Origin: Agelas oroides
Taxonomy: Eukaryota; Porifera; Demospongiae; Agelasida; Agelasidae
Assembly: GCA_949130485.1 (NCBI GenBank)
Contig: OX422192.1
Coordinates: 6,239,085-6,303,084 of the forward strand
Direction: 5' to 3'
DNA: 64,000 nucleotides
Shown here: piece by piece, positions 51,224 through 62,436 of the stretch
How the letters are laid out: each line of letters starts with the position of its first letter
Position numbering within the stretch: position 1 is the stretch's first letter
Notes under the pieces: model-generated
Told to the model about the DNA's origin: nothing
The model's database searches: none
The model's input: the letters and a program-made list of their open reading frames with translations, nothing else
Position numbers and translations under genes: made by a program

Positions 51224-51279
51224 ATCTTTATACATTTTTAATGTTTTTAAAGTCTTTTCTTCTTAGGCTTAGGTCTAAC

Positions 51280-51368
51280 TAGCCTCGTTCCCAGGCCCCG
51301 CCCAGCTTTCCGTCGCTTGCAGTTCGATTTTTCGATCCGCGCGCGGGGAGAGCCTGGGAACGAGGCTA
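51280..51368. mobile_element. Minimal MULE-like MITE with exact 9-bp TSD
   Basis: TAGCCTCGTTCCCAGGC at the left and its exact complement at the right enclose about 55 bp. Target duplication AGGTCTAAC at 51271-51279 and 51369-51377. The paralogous site near 50360 has AGGTCTAAC once, an empty site. Confidence 0.92.
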
Positions 51369-51447
51369 AGGTCTAACTGTAACTGAGATTAACACCAAAA
51401 AAGTACAGAAACAAGACTTAAAAAAAACATTAAAAATGTAAAAAGAT

Positions 51448-51536
51448 GTAGGGATGGCATGCCAAAAAGTATGCAAACAAGGTAGGGATAATGCATGAAA
51501 GTAAAGGTCAACATATTGGCAAAGCCCCATCCCTAC
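51448..51536 (+). mobile_element. 89-bp MITE, copy 3
   Basis: Same as copy 1 with few changes; flanks AAAAATGTAAAAAGAT and CTTTTTCACACT match copy 1. Confidence 0.85.
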
Positions 51537-51736
51537 ATCTTTTTCACACTACTGCAATGCTGCTAGATCATATTAGCCTCGTTCCTGAGCCAACATGTGG
51601 GAGAAGGAATGTGGCCTGGGGACGAGGTTAAAACCATGCCATGTACTTTAACGACACTATCATAAGTAATAAAGGTTGTGAACTTGTGGTATGTTTTAGG
51701 AAGACCCCCATGCACTAACTGTAGTGTGAAAAATAT

Positions 51737-51825
51737 GTAGGGATGGGGCTTTGCCAATATGTTGACCTATGCTTTCATGCATTATCCCTACCTTGTTTGC
51801 ATACTTTTTGGCATGCCATCCCTAC
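51737..51825 (-). mobile_element. 89-bp MITE, copy 4 (inverted)
   Basis: Opposite orientation to copy 3, again 89 bp. After it, at 51863, another element with TGTAGGGATGGCCC begins, so the shared end sequence recurs next to it. Confidence 0.85.
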
Positions 51826-51862
51826 ATCTTTTTACATTTGAATGTTTTTTAAGTCTTTCATA

Positions 51863-52200
51863 TGTAGGGATGGCCCAGTTTTTAAATGGCCGCTACATTA
51901 AAAGTGCACAAATGACATGCTCAAAAAGTCGGCTATAGATAGCAAGTCTAAATGATATTCATAACAGTAAAATGTGTACCACTGTTTTTGGAGGGGTAGT
52001 GCATTATTGAATGTGGTACTGTAGTATGTGTTATGCAAGAACCCATCCTCACAGTTGAAATTTCGGCCAATAGCCTTACAACGCATATCAAATTGAAGTG
52101 CGTTGGTTCTTCTCTTCAGTTCAGCTGGTAAGAACATACATTTGTAAAAAATCTTACCTGTATGTTTGTGTTTTAGCCACCTTTCACAAGTTTCACTGAA
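51863..52200 (-). mobile_element. GTAGGGATGGCCC repeat with CKAIGRNFN frame, copy 2
   Basis: Begins TGTAGGGATGGCCCAGTTTT. The minus strand then reads MRCKAIGRNFNCEDGFLHNT and CYEYHLDLLSI. Relatives at 35900-36110, 56857-57060, 58377-58590 and 60485-60830. No known domain. Confidence 0.55.
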
Positions 52201-53860
52201 CTTTCAAGATATATGCAGCCCTTACCATGGGAAAGACGTTTCTTGGAGTGCAAACTTCATTAATGTGTTGTTAAAATAGTCACACTACAGTGGACATTCC
52301 AAGAGGTCGTCACTCCAATACAGTCATTTGTTTCTTGTACCAAGCTAATCTCAGAAACAAACAATCCACTCCGGGCTGTATACTGACATAGAAATGTACA
52401 TGCTTTTGTTTGTGGCAGTGGGTTCATTTATATTTGCAATAAAGTAGAAAATGTGAAACCCACAATTGGAGCTGCTGGAATAAATGTTTAGGCCCACAGA
52501 ATGGTCGAAGAAAAGAAGGGAGTGTTCATAGTTACTAAGAAGATGGAATATCAACAGATTTGTGGACACAAATGAACGATAAGTGACTAGGCTGAATTAC
52601 GGGAATACCGATAGTTGGACCAGCTGTCTATATTTAGTATTGCTAGGCTTTTTTAAAACTTTGCTTCAATTTCTGGCCATGGGAGTTGACTATTATTATT
52701 ATTAGTATTATTATTAAAAATGTAATTCACACCACAAAACAAGGTGTACAGATGAAGAATTAGAGTGCAATACCACTAAGTAATATACATAAATTAGGAT
52801 TGCTATTTGCATGAAGCAGCACATACAATCATATTAAGCATGTTCTGATCAAAGCCATAAATAAAAAGACTATTGTCTCTAATCTCCCTGATTAGATTAA
52901 CAACCGAAAGATTTCCACAACTGTAGTTATGAACAAAATCGGAGCCATGCTTAAGGTGGCGGCGGAAGTCACTCGGCGGAGGTTAACGAAAACATAAACC
53001 TGGGTTACAGTATTGACATTCTGTTGAAACATTGGCAGCTTGGCTTGGGGTTGAAAGGAATGGGTAAATGGTGATGAATATTTATGAGTATGCCCTAACC
53101 CTTTCATGGACTCAAACCCAACAGAATAGGGATATGAATCTCATTAACCCTCCTTGGATACTTGTGAATGTTGTTAATGTCCCAATTGAGAACAATGAAT
53201 CCCATTAAAGGCATGTATAATTCCGGCTGGAAGGCGGGCAATCTCTCCCCTCATGCATACTAATACTTGAATTTTGCTAGCTCTGTGTGGCACCCCTAGG
53301 CAACATTCCGTTCATTGGTCCTCACGAATATGATTAGTGGTGTCATGTTTCTTCTGTGGTAGCACTGGATTGGGTTGACTTGACAAAGTAGCATGTGAAA
53401 TATTCATAGCTTCAGTTATGTGTGGCATCTTAAGGTGGCAGAGAACCCTGTTACTTTCAAGGTCGACAAACCTGGAATCCAAGCTGATAGACTTCTTCAT
53501 ATGGATCCAGCGCTACTCACCTCATGTAACAAGTCAACCCCACCTCTCTCCTACCACCATCTAACGATTGACACATGCAAGCAGAAACAACAACACGGAC
53601 TACCAGCGTGCCAGAAGCCACACCCACCAGCCCTCGCAGATCGAGAACCGCTCAACTCGCTGCAACAGAAGTCCACACTGGCTACATTGCACGCGAAGAG
53701 GACTGTTTGGAGAGTGGCTACTGGAGAGAGCTGCCAAGTCCTGCCGCCATCAAGCCTGCTGCCAAAATGTATTCGTGTAGCGTCTGTATTGCGTAGGACG
53801 CTTGACATCACACGCCAAGTTGTATTAGCGTGTATATATTTCCTGCATGTATGCATTTTG

Positions 53861-53922
53861 TACACTGCATGCACCTGATGAGGCCCACTTAGGCCGAAAC
53901 CGTGGTCGTGCATTTGTGTGTA
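53861..53922 (+). ncRNA. Type I hammerhead ribozyme
   Basis: All core elements are present: CTGATGA (53875-53881), stem II GGCC/GGCC with loop CACTTA (53882-53895), GAAA (53896-53899), then a short stem III, ACC-GT-GGT (53899-53906), and the cleavage base C53907. Stem I pairs TGCAC (53870-53874) with GTGCA (53908-53912), and beyond a small internal loop TACAC pairs with GTGTG/A. Short stem III and an open stem I are typical of hammerheads in Penelope-like elements and retrozymes. Self-cleavage is predicted between 53907 and 53908. Confidence 0.85.
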
Positions 53923-54574
53923 TTAAAAATCAATTTTTGAAACACCTGGAAGTGTGGGAAGATTTCGAAGACCTCGCGGTTCACTCCTCTGTCTACTGTT
54001 CCCAAAATCTATGTTTGTATTTTAGACCTATGTATTTAGACATGGCTTAAGAAAGTGTTTGACAACTGTGGTTGTCTCGTTCTGTAACTTTTCTTACAGT
54101 TTCCGTGTGAGCCAAAGTTAAGATTGAATAATTTGATAGTAGCTTGACATTTACATGCTATGCAAGCAGACTGCATTACAGCAAGGACAGGTGTAGGGCA
54201 ATGAAATTTCAACCTTGATTTCATTGCCTTGAACTTGTTGGTTCAAAGATGCAGAGGAGTAAACATAATAGTATTCAGGTGGTAGCCTTATAATTGGGAT
54301 GAGTCTGAGGAAGCCTAGTTATCCTTTTGAGATTAACTAAATGTGTCACAACTACATACATGTGAGTCTGCTCAACTTCAAAAATGCATTAGTGCACTGT
54401 GCAGAAGTGCACAGCACCCTCCTCGCTAACTATAAAACCAATTGTTTACTGTAAATTAACATTCTCTGAAGGACTGGAGCAGCCAAAAACTTTTATAAGA
54501 TGACTGGAAACAAGACAAACACAACACTCACAGTAGTGATTCCCATTCAGCAGTGTAGTGTGTCATTCACTTAC

Positions 54575-54676
54575 CCCTTTCTTATCATCTTTGATGTTGA
54601 TGTCAGCTCCTTTGTCAACAAGGCATTGCAATGTGTCCACATGACCTTTAAGTGCTGCCCAGTGTAGGGCAGTCAT
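54575..54676 (-). CDS. Cluster B ANK exon (34-residue type), most 3'
   Basis: 102 bp, phase 0-0, donor GTAAGTG, acceptor CATCAG. Repeat: MTALHWAALKGHVDTLQ, CLVDKGADINIKDDKKG. TALH replaces TPLH, a feature of all 34-residue repeats in cluster B. No exon of this cluster is seen downstream of it. Confidence 0.87.
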
Positions 54677-55257
54677 CTGATGAGGAGAAGGAAACAAACT
54701 TGAACATAGTTTACTAAAATTGCTATTTAGTCTATGTATCTAGAGCTACGAAGAAGCCCCACACACAAGAAAAGACTCACTCAGTAAGCTGTGATTGGTT
54801 GGTAAAGAAATTTAAAGAGCTAACACAGACTGGGATAACACTCCTTCGAACAGGCATACAGAAGACGTGACAGTGATCCTATAACTTTGAGGTCATCAAG
54901 TGCTAAGTGAAAACTTCAACAGCCATGAAGGCATAGCACTGTCATGTGGATGTGACACTACTCCCTCACTTCTGTCCCTACTCCCTCCCTCACTCCCTCC
55001 CTCTTACTAGGTGACTGCTGAATGTAAATACAGCCATACTCTGTTAAACTTGAGCCCACTCCACATTAGCAGACAGTGACAACAGCTGAGTATGTGGGTT
55101 AATTTCCAAGTACACTATTTATTTCAAGATAAACTATTTAGCAATGGTAATGCATTTATCAACAATGGATACAAAAACGTTTGGTGAGTATCTGGGAACA
55201 AGACTAACAAACTTGCAGTAGTGATTCACAGTCAGCAGTGCAGTCTCATTCACTTAC

Positions 55258-55356
55258 CCCCTCATTATCGTTGATGTGGATGTCAGCTCCTTTGTCAAGA
55301 AGGTATCGTATTGTATCCACATGACCTTTTACAGCTGCCTTGAATAGGGGAGTCCT
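55258..55356 (-). CDS. Cluster B ANK exon
   Basis: 99 bp, phase 0-0, donor GTAAGTG. Repeat: RTPLFKAAVKGHVDT, IRYLLDKGAD, IHINDNEG. Asn for Lys in the IHIND tail is unusual, but the frame and splice sites are sound. Confidence 0.87.
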
Positions 55357-55426
55357 CTGATGAGAATCAAAATTGAACAAGATGGCCAGGTAGCTTAGTA
55401 TACAGTTCTTTTCGTAGTTGGTAATA

Positions 55427-55823
55427 CCGTAATCTCTCAAAAATATGCCCATGGGCGATGAACTTAAGTGGCTCCCAAAAGATGGGATTTCGAGAGTTGT
55501 GATATTTATCTCGAAAATACACCCACCTCACACGCAGTTAGTCTAGCCCTTGTTACGTATTTCTGCATGCAGTGATTCTGCAATGCCTCTTTTGTCATGC
55601 GCTTGCTTACACAGTAACAGCAAATGGTGTCTGCCTTCATTTGTTAGTCCCTCCTCTTGCACAGTGCTGCTTCTTCGGTGCTTTTTGCTTAACATAATAG
55701 TGTGTACTGCGGCATAAATGAGTGGGTGTACTTTCGAGAGAATAGAACCCCTTGCAACAACTTCATTCAAAAAAGTGGGGTGGGCGTATTTTCGAGGGTG
55801 GGCTTATTTTCGGGAGATTACGG
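55427..55823. mobile_element. TA-flanked MITE (CCGTAATCTC ends)
   Basis: Left end CCGTAATCTCTCAAAAATA, right end reversed CCGTAATCTCCCGAAAATA; TA at 55425-55426 and 55824-55825. 397 bp. Similar in style to 33052-33412. Confidence 0.82.
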
Positions 55824-57402
55824 TAATTAAACTAATTCAGCAAAACGTGATGTGCTGATAATACTCTCAGCATTCACAATAAAAGCAATGTGAACAGCCA
55901 GCAAGCATCCCCACACAGATTCTGGAATGGTAGTTTTACACTAGTTGTGCACGGTATAAATGCATGCACTACTTTTATTCACTGTTGTATTGGTAAATTT
56001 TAGGGGGGCAATGCCAACACATCCAACATGAAGTACAAAACTATCCTTAAACTTGAAAACTATATACTGCAATCAGAGTGCATTTGCACATTCTGCATCA
56101 AGTCCAGTATAGCTACCTACATATGTGCATGAGGGCTTACACTTGGTACCCTCACATGTTACAGCTTTGATTGTGACATAGAGTTATAACATGTGGTTGT
56201 GTTTCAGGCCCGTAGGCAGGGGTGGTTCGAGGGGGTTTCCTCGAACCTCCCTTTTGACCTCCAAAAGATTTTATATACACTGCTTAACTGTATATTGTAA
56301 GTGCCCTACTGGTAAAGGTTTGAAAGTGGTCCACTAGTCTCACTGCTACTGAGAATCACCGCTGTCAAAAGGAGTTTGGTTGCAGCTATGCGAGTTTGCT
56401 CATGAAGGGTTAGCGCGGAACATGAGCGTAAGTTGTTTGTGCCGATGCAATGAAAGGACGTGCGTAAATACGTGCATAAATAAATCGCTAGTTCAGGCTC
56501 TCGAGAGGTTCCTTCTAGTGATGTCACCCCACCTGTTTTTCTGCCAACCTTAGTACCTTCTCTCATGGATATTCGAAGTAAGCTGGCTTTAATAGCAAAT
56601 GCATACATGGACAGCCAAAAATTGGATGCAATACTCTGCAAGCATGTAGCTATTATGACTCTGCTCCTGTCCCAAAATGGCCTCAGAAGCAATCTCAGAG
56701 GATCTAACTTCTAAAAATTTCCTGGGAAAACATGCCCCCAGACCACCTAGTCTTGCATACTTATGCATGCATACATACAAATCAGACATCCATGTAAACC
56801 CCCTTCTAAAAATTCTGCCTATGGGCCTGTGTTTAAAGAACTATCAGCAGTACACTATATGTAGGGATGGCCTGGTATTTAAATGGCCTCTACATTAAAA
56901 AGTGCTCAAATGACGCTCAAAACGTCAGCTATACATAGCAAGTCCAGATGATATTCATAACAGAAAAAAGTGCACTAAGTTTTTGGACCAGAAGTGACGT
57001 GTTGAACGTGGCACCGTTGTATGTGACATGCAATAAACATCCTCACAGTTGAAATTTGTTAAGTGAAAGTTTCAACAGCCAGGCCTTGTGCTGCCATATG
57101 GATGGTGACACTAATCCATCCCTTGTTTTATGCCTTCTCCTCTTGCGAAACCTATCACTAGGAGACTGCTGATTAAGCATACAGCCATACTCTGTTAAAC
57201 AGGAGCCAGTTCCATATTTGTAGGTAGTGTGTAAAAATGGGTTGATTTGCTTGCCAAACTTCCATGCAGACTAGTAAATTATCTCGAAATGGTTATGCAT
57301 TCATCAACAATGGATACATAAACTTTTGTTGCGTGAGTAGGAACAAGACTAACAAACTCACAGCAGTGATTCACAGTCAGCAATGTAGTCTCAGTCACCT
57401 AC
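55824..57402. other. Cluster B intron
   Basis: No exon. 56200-56860 is a unique insert bounded by GGCCCGTAGGCAGGGGTGG and ATTCTGCCTATGGGCC, which are inverted-like ends (CATAGGCAGAAT versus CGTAGGCAGGGG), suggesting a decayed hAT-like element. A GTAGGGATGGCC repeat follows at 56857. Confidence 0.5.
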
Positions 57403-57504
57403 CCCGTTCTTATCATCTTTGATGTTGATGTCAGCTCCTTTGTCAACAAGGCATCGCACTATGTCAACATGACCTTCAAATGCTGCCCGGTGTAGGGCAG
57501 TCAC
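57403..57504 (-). CDS. Cluster B ANK exon (34-residue type)
   Basis: 102 bp, phase 0-0, donor GTAGGTG. Repeat: VTALHRAAFEGHVDIVR, CLVDKGADINIKDDKNG. Close relative of 58932-59033. Confidence 0.87.
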
Positions 57505-58040
57505 CTGATGAGGAGAAACAAATAAAGTATCAAGTATACCAAGAATGGCCATTTAGTCTATGTATCTAGTAATGTTATGAAATAAAAATACATACAGGGA
57601 TAACACTCCTTTGTACAGGCATAAAGATGTGACAGTGATTCTATAACTTTGAAATTGAAGGTGTTGTACTCAGCTGTTGTCACTGTCACTATCTGATATG
57701 AAACTGGCTCCAGTTTAACAGAGTATGGCTGTATTCATGCAATCTCCTAGTTATAGGCTTCACAAGAGCAGAAGGCATAGAACAATGGAGGGAGTAGTGT
57801 CGCCATCCACATGACAGCATAAGACCTGGCTGTTGAAAGCTTCACTTAACACTTGATAACCTACAGTACATGGGTTGATTTGCTTGCCTGATTTCCATGT
57901 AGACCATTTATTTCAAGACAAGCAAGTTATGCATTCATCAATAATACGAATACAAAAACCTTTGTTGGGTGCCTGGGAACAATACTAACACAAAATCGCA
58001 GTAGTGATTCACAGTTAGCAGTGTAATCACATTCACTTAC

Positions 58041-58139
58041 CCCTTCATCAGTTTTGATGTTGATGTCAGCTCCTTTGTCAAGAAGGCATCGTACTACGTC
58101 CATATGGGCTTTCACAGCTGCTATGAACAGGGGAGTCAT
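58041..58139 (-). CDS. Cluster B ANK exon
   Basis: 99 bp, phase 0-0, donor GTAAGTG. Repeat: MTPLFIAAVKAHMDV, VRCLLDKGAD, INIKTDEG. Pairs with 57403-57504 as a two-exon unit that recurs at 60158 plus 58932. Confidence 0.88.
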
Positions 58140-58376
58140 CTGATGAAGAGAATTAAAGAAGCAACATTGAACATGATGGCCTGGTAGCCTAGTATTATCA
58201 GCAAATTATATTTGCTGATAATACTTTAAGCATTCGGAATAAAAGTCCAGTATACCTATGTATGTGCATGAGGGCTTACACTTGCTACCCTTACAAACTA
58301 CAGCTTTGATTGTAATGGAGATTTATCAAGTGTGGCTGAGTCCAAAGAACTATCATTGAGTAGGGTAGTACATCAT

Positions 58377-58590
58377 ATGTAGGGATGGCCCAGTTTTTAA
58401 ATGGCCGCTACATTAAAAGTGCACAAATGACATGCTCGAAAAATCAGCTATAGATAGCAAGTCCAAAATTAATGATATCCATAACTGTAAGAAGTGCATT
58501 ACAATTTTTGGACCAGAAGTGACATATTGAATGTGGCACCTTTGTATGGGCCATGCAAAAACTGTCCTCACAGTTGAAATTTGTTAGGTG
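58377..58590 (-). mobile_element. GTAGGGATGGCCC repeat, truncated copy
   Basis: Begins TGTAGGGATGGCCCAGTTTT and follows 51863-52200 for about 210 bp, then continues as unit intron. The CKAIGRNFN frame is lost. Confidence 0.55.
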
Positions 58591-58931
58591 AAGGTTTTGA
58601 CAGCCAGGCCTTGTGCTGCCATATGGATGGTGACACTACTCCATCCCTTGTTTTATGCCTTCTGCTCTTGCAAAACCTATCACTAGGAGACTGCTGACTG
58701 AGCATACAGCCATACTCTGTTTAACCTGAGCCAGTTCAATATTTGTAGGTAGTGTGTAATCATGGGTTGATTTGCTTGCCCAACTTCCATGCAGACTATT
58801 TCAATTTGATAAGTAAATTATCTCGAAATGGTTATGCATTCATCAACAATGGATACAGAGACTCTTGTTGGGTGAGCAGTAACAAGAGACAGCAGTGATT
58901 CAAAGTCAGTAATGAAGTCTCATTCACTTAC

Positions 58932-59033
58932 CCCGTTCTTATCATCCTTGATGTTGATGTCAGCTCCTTTGTCAACAAGGCATCGCACTGTGTCAACCTG
59001 ACCTTCAAATGCTGCCCGGTGTAGGGCAGTCAT
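58932..59033 (-). CDS. Cluster B ANK exon (34-residue type)
   Basis: 102 bp, phase 0-0, donor GTAAGTG. Repeat: MTALHRAAFEGQVDTVR, CLVDKGADINIKDDKNG. Gln replaces the near-invariant His of GHVD. Confidence 0.87.
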
Positions 59034-59390
59034 CTGATGAGGAGAAACAAATAAAGTATCAAGTATACCAAGAATGGCCATTTAGTCTATGTATCTAGTG
59101 ATGTTATGAAATAAAAATACATGCAGAGATAACACTCCTTTGTACAGGCATAAAGAGGACGTGACAGTGATTCTATAACTTTGAGGTTATCAAGTGTTAA
59201 GTGAAGCTTTCAACAGCCAGGTCTTATGTTGTCATGTGGATGGCGACACTACTCCTTCCATTGTTCTATGCCTTCTGCTCTTGTGAAGCCTATATCACTA
59301 GGAGACTGCATGAATACAGCCATACTCTATTAAACTGGAGCCAGTTTCATATCAACACTAGCAGATAGTGACAGAGACAACAGCTGAGTA

Positions 59391-59969
59391 CAGTGCATCC
59401 TCGGTTATCCGAACCTCGATTATCTGACACCTCGATTATCCGAACGCAAAAAATTCACAAGCCACACCCACATTACAAAAGCCACGTGGGTTGTGGCGAT
59501 TGCAAAATCTTGCAAAATGGTGTTTTCCAATCGTTGAAGCAACGCTGTGCCGAAAATGTATTGATTATCGAAGAGAAGCTGGATATATGCAAGCTCATGG
59601 CTACAGATAGATCCTATACAGAGCACTACAGAAGTAGACAATCGACTACAGTCGTAAAAATTCACTAAGAAAATGGCCGACATGCGTTTGAAGATCGGTG
59701 TGCAATCAAAGCTAGATTAGTACTTTTTGGGGGGTTTGGGCCGGCAACAGAGTGAGAAAGCCATGCTTGTTACCAGGCCAATGTTGGGGTAGGATTCTGC
59801 TCTATCCTGACTGTGGAGAAATTTTTTTTAAAGCTAGCATCATCATAATATAATGTGATGTTTACTATTAATGTTTGCATGAATCTCACTTATCCGAACA
59901 AATTTACTTATCTGAACACTTCTCAAGTTTACCAAAAACAAAGGTGTTCGGATAACCGAGGATGCACTG
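59391..59969 (+). mobile_element. pogo/Tigger-like element with HTH remnant
   Basis: Perfect 24-bp TIRs starting CAGTGCATCCTCGGTTATCC; TA at 59389-59390 and 59970-59971. Internal copies of TTATCCGAAC occur near both ends. The plus frame 59393-59668 contains IIEEKLDICKLMATDRSYTE then RSRQSTTVVKIH, which fits the CENP-B-type N-terminal helix-turn-helix of pogo transposases. The catalytic domain is absent, so this is a 579-bp deletion derivative. Confidence 0.85.
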
Positions 59970-60157
59970 TACAACACTTTCAATTACAGTACATGGGTTG
60001 ATTTGTTTGCCTGACTTCCATGTAGACCATTTATTTCAAGTCAAGGTTAGGCATTCATCAATATGGATACAAAAACCTTTGTTGGGTGCCTGGGAACAAT
60101 ACCAACACAAAATCGCAGTAGTGATTCACAGTTAGCAGTGTAATCACATTCACCGAC

Positions 60158-60256
60158 CCCTTCATCAGTTTTGATGTTGATGTCAGCTCCTTTGTCAAGA
60201 AGGCATCGTACTACGTCCACATGGCCTTTCACAGCTGCCTTGTATAGGGGAGTCAT
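60158..60256 (-). CDS. Cluster B ANK exon, weak donor
   Basis: 99 bp, phase 0-0. Repeat: MTPLYKAAVKGHVDV, VRCLLDKGAD, INIKTDEG. The donor is GTCGGTG where siblings have GTAAGTG, a two-base change that weakens U1 pairing. It may be skipped without frame loss. Confidence 0.78.
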
Positions 60257-60484
60257 CTGATCAAGAGAATTAAGGATGCAACATTGAACATGATGGCCTG
60301 GTAGCCTAGTATTATCAGCAAATTGTATTTGCTGATAATACTTTCAGCATTCATAATAAAAGTCCAGTATATCTATGAATGTGCATGAGGGCTTACACTT
60401 GCAAACCACAGCTTTGATTGTAACAGAGATTTATCAAGTGCGGCTGAGTTTAAAAGAACATTCATTGAATAGGGCAGTACATCA

Positions 60485-60830
60485 TATGTAGAGATGGCCC
60501 AGTTTTTAAATGGCTGCTACATTAAAAGTGAACGAATGACATGCTCAACAATTTGGTTATGGATAGTAAGTCCAAATGATATTCATAACAGTGAAAGTGT
60601 GTTACCATTTTAACAGTAAAAAAGTGTGCCACTTTTTTTGAGCGGTAGTGCCATATTCAATGTGGCGCAGTTGTATTGTCATGTAAAAATCAATCCTCAC
60701 AGTTGAAATTTTGGCCAAAAGCCTTACAATGCATATCAAATTTAAGCACTTTGGTTCTTCTTTTCAGTTTTGTTGGTAAGAACATATTTTAGTGAAAAAT
60801 CTTACATGCATCTTCTTGTTTTAGCCACTT
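60485..60830 (-). mobile_element. GTAGAGATGGCCC repeat with CKA.G.NFN frame, copy 3
   Basis: TGTAGAGATGGCCCAGTTTT at the left; the minus strand later reads MHCKAFGQNFNCEDWFLHDN, then a stop. The same family as 51863-52200. Confidence 0.5.
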
Positions 60831-62337
60831 TCACTCATTCCAGGCCTTCACCACCATCATGTTTTTGGTCACTTAAAGTATGAAAAAGCAGAGCGGGAAG
60901 GCCTAGGAGATTTTGTCACATGCACAGTAATGTGACTTAATGATAGGTACAAGCCTTGGGGAGCAGTGCTCGATGAAGAATCTCAAGGCCTTTCTTGCAA
61001 TATATTGTGCAAGAAGTTGAGATTAGTATTGGGATGTTTGAAAGAAAGTGTCACTACAGCTCGTTGTTCGGTAGACTTGAGGCTGACCAAAGGTAAAGTT
61101 TGTGAGTTACAATGATTGGGCACCACCCCCTGTGTGTTTTTCTTTTGTCTACTTGACATTGTTGCACGTGATGAAATCTCTCATTCCCTCACTGTTTTTG
61201 CATACTGATAGTGATTAAAACTAGAACCAGGAAGGCTTGGGAATGGGGGTAGGTCTGGCTTGTGAGACTAGTAGGTCTGGGTATGAGATCAGTTCTGACA
61301 GATGTTGAATTATTGAATCCTTCAGTCATGTCTTAACACAGACTTGTGACTCTTTCAGCGAAAATCACCCTGGCTTTCCTCACTGTACTAATACACTGTT
61401 AGGAAAGTGCTGTAAAAGCAACACATGATTTCCTTTTCGATCCAAAGTTAGTATCTGTCCAGTGTGAAAAAGTACCAATCTGATAATTGGTCTTGTCCAC
61501 TATACCTGCACATACGATCCACCCACCATAGGCAGATTTCATGCACAATGACATACTGTTGGTGCCACTGATCAGATTATAGACATAGTATCATGTGATT
61601 GGTACTAAATCAAGAACAGACTGTTAAATGACATGTTAACACAGACAGTTGAGTTTTCAAGTGTCCAGCATTCACTTATGTGTTCTTAACCTCATTCCGA
61701 GTTCCACCCACCCTTCAAACTTCAGACAAAAAACTGGATGAGCATAGGCGTAGGGAAGCAAATTTGAAGTGTTTAGAGATTATGCTGTAATGCGTGAAGC
61801 GTGGCAGAAATATACATGCGGTGGTGAATTTTTTCAAAATGTGCACCTTTAGAATGCAAAATAAAGCCTTTTTCAAGGATATAAGCTTCAGAACTTCCCA
61901 ACCGTCAAGTAAAATATTTGGAAAACAGTGAGATTATATGTACTGACTTTGTCGTCATTCCCATGTTTCCAGGAGACAGTCCAGCCTTCGTCACTTGTAT
62001 TAGTAACTTGTAGCAGGTTTTGAATATAAATTTCTAGCCTTAAAGGTGTAGCGGCAAAAGCCGCTATGGCTGCTATGGTTCCTACACCACAGATGTTCAG
62101 CAATTCAATGCTGCCTTTGGCAGCAGTGGTTACTTCAATCTCCTCCACTACAAACCCCCAAAGACAACTGAGTGTCCAGCATGCACCTCATTCCTAGTGT
62201 CATCCACCCTTGAAGCCTCAGACTAAAAACTGGATAGGGGTGTGTACTCTGGTGAGTGCTGTCCATCCCAGTTGAAAAATATACATGGTGGTGTGCACCT
62301 GCATTTCGTTAAATAGTGGTATTCCCCATTAACTTAC
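60831..62337. other. Cluster B intron, one open minus frame
   Basis: No ANK exon. Minus-strand 62148-61888 is open for 86 codons (SIELLNICGVGTIAAIAAFA, LQVTNTSDEGWTVSWKHG), with TTTGTAG just upstream as a possible acceptor and GTCAGT as a possible donor. Support is too weak for a gene call. Two direct copies of CCACCCTT..ACTGGAT (about 61700 and 62205) flank it. Confidence 0.4.
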
Positions 62338-62436
62338 CCCCTTCCCATCTTTGATGTTTACATCAGCTCCTTTGTCAACAAGGCATCTTACTGAGTCCTC
62401 TTGACCATGATAAGCTGCTTTGTGCAGGGGCGTCTC
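62338..62436 (-). CDS. Cluster B ANK exon, divergent
   Basis: 99 bp, phase 0-0, donor GTAAGTT, acceptor CATCAG. Repeat: ETPLHKAAYHGQEDS, VRCLVDKGAD, VNIKDGKG. It is the only 33-residue repeat here with canonical TPLH, and it has GQED for GHVD. It is the least homogenised member of cluster B. Confidence 0.87.

Larger units (their letters stand above)
50346..54574. other. Intergenic or long-intron region between cluster B and gene A
   Basis: No ANK exon and no C-terminal exon like 6448-6637 or 241-434 was found on either strand. It holds four 89-bp MITEs, TAGCCTCG-type MITEs, a CKAIGRNFN repeat, and the hammerhead ribozyme. 52200-53400 shows nothing assignable. Confidence 0.6.

Noticed and set aside
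53420-53878. Overlapping long frames on both strands next to the hammerhead
   Set aside because: Several frames are open in one GC-richer stretch, with no RT, GIY-YIG or other motif. Treated as non-coding retroelement sequence.
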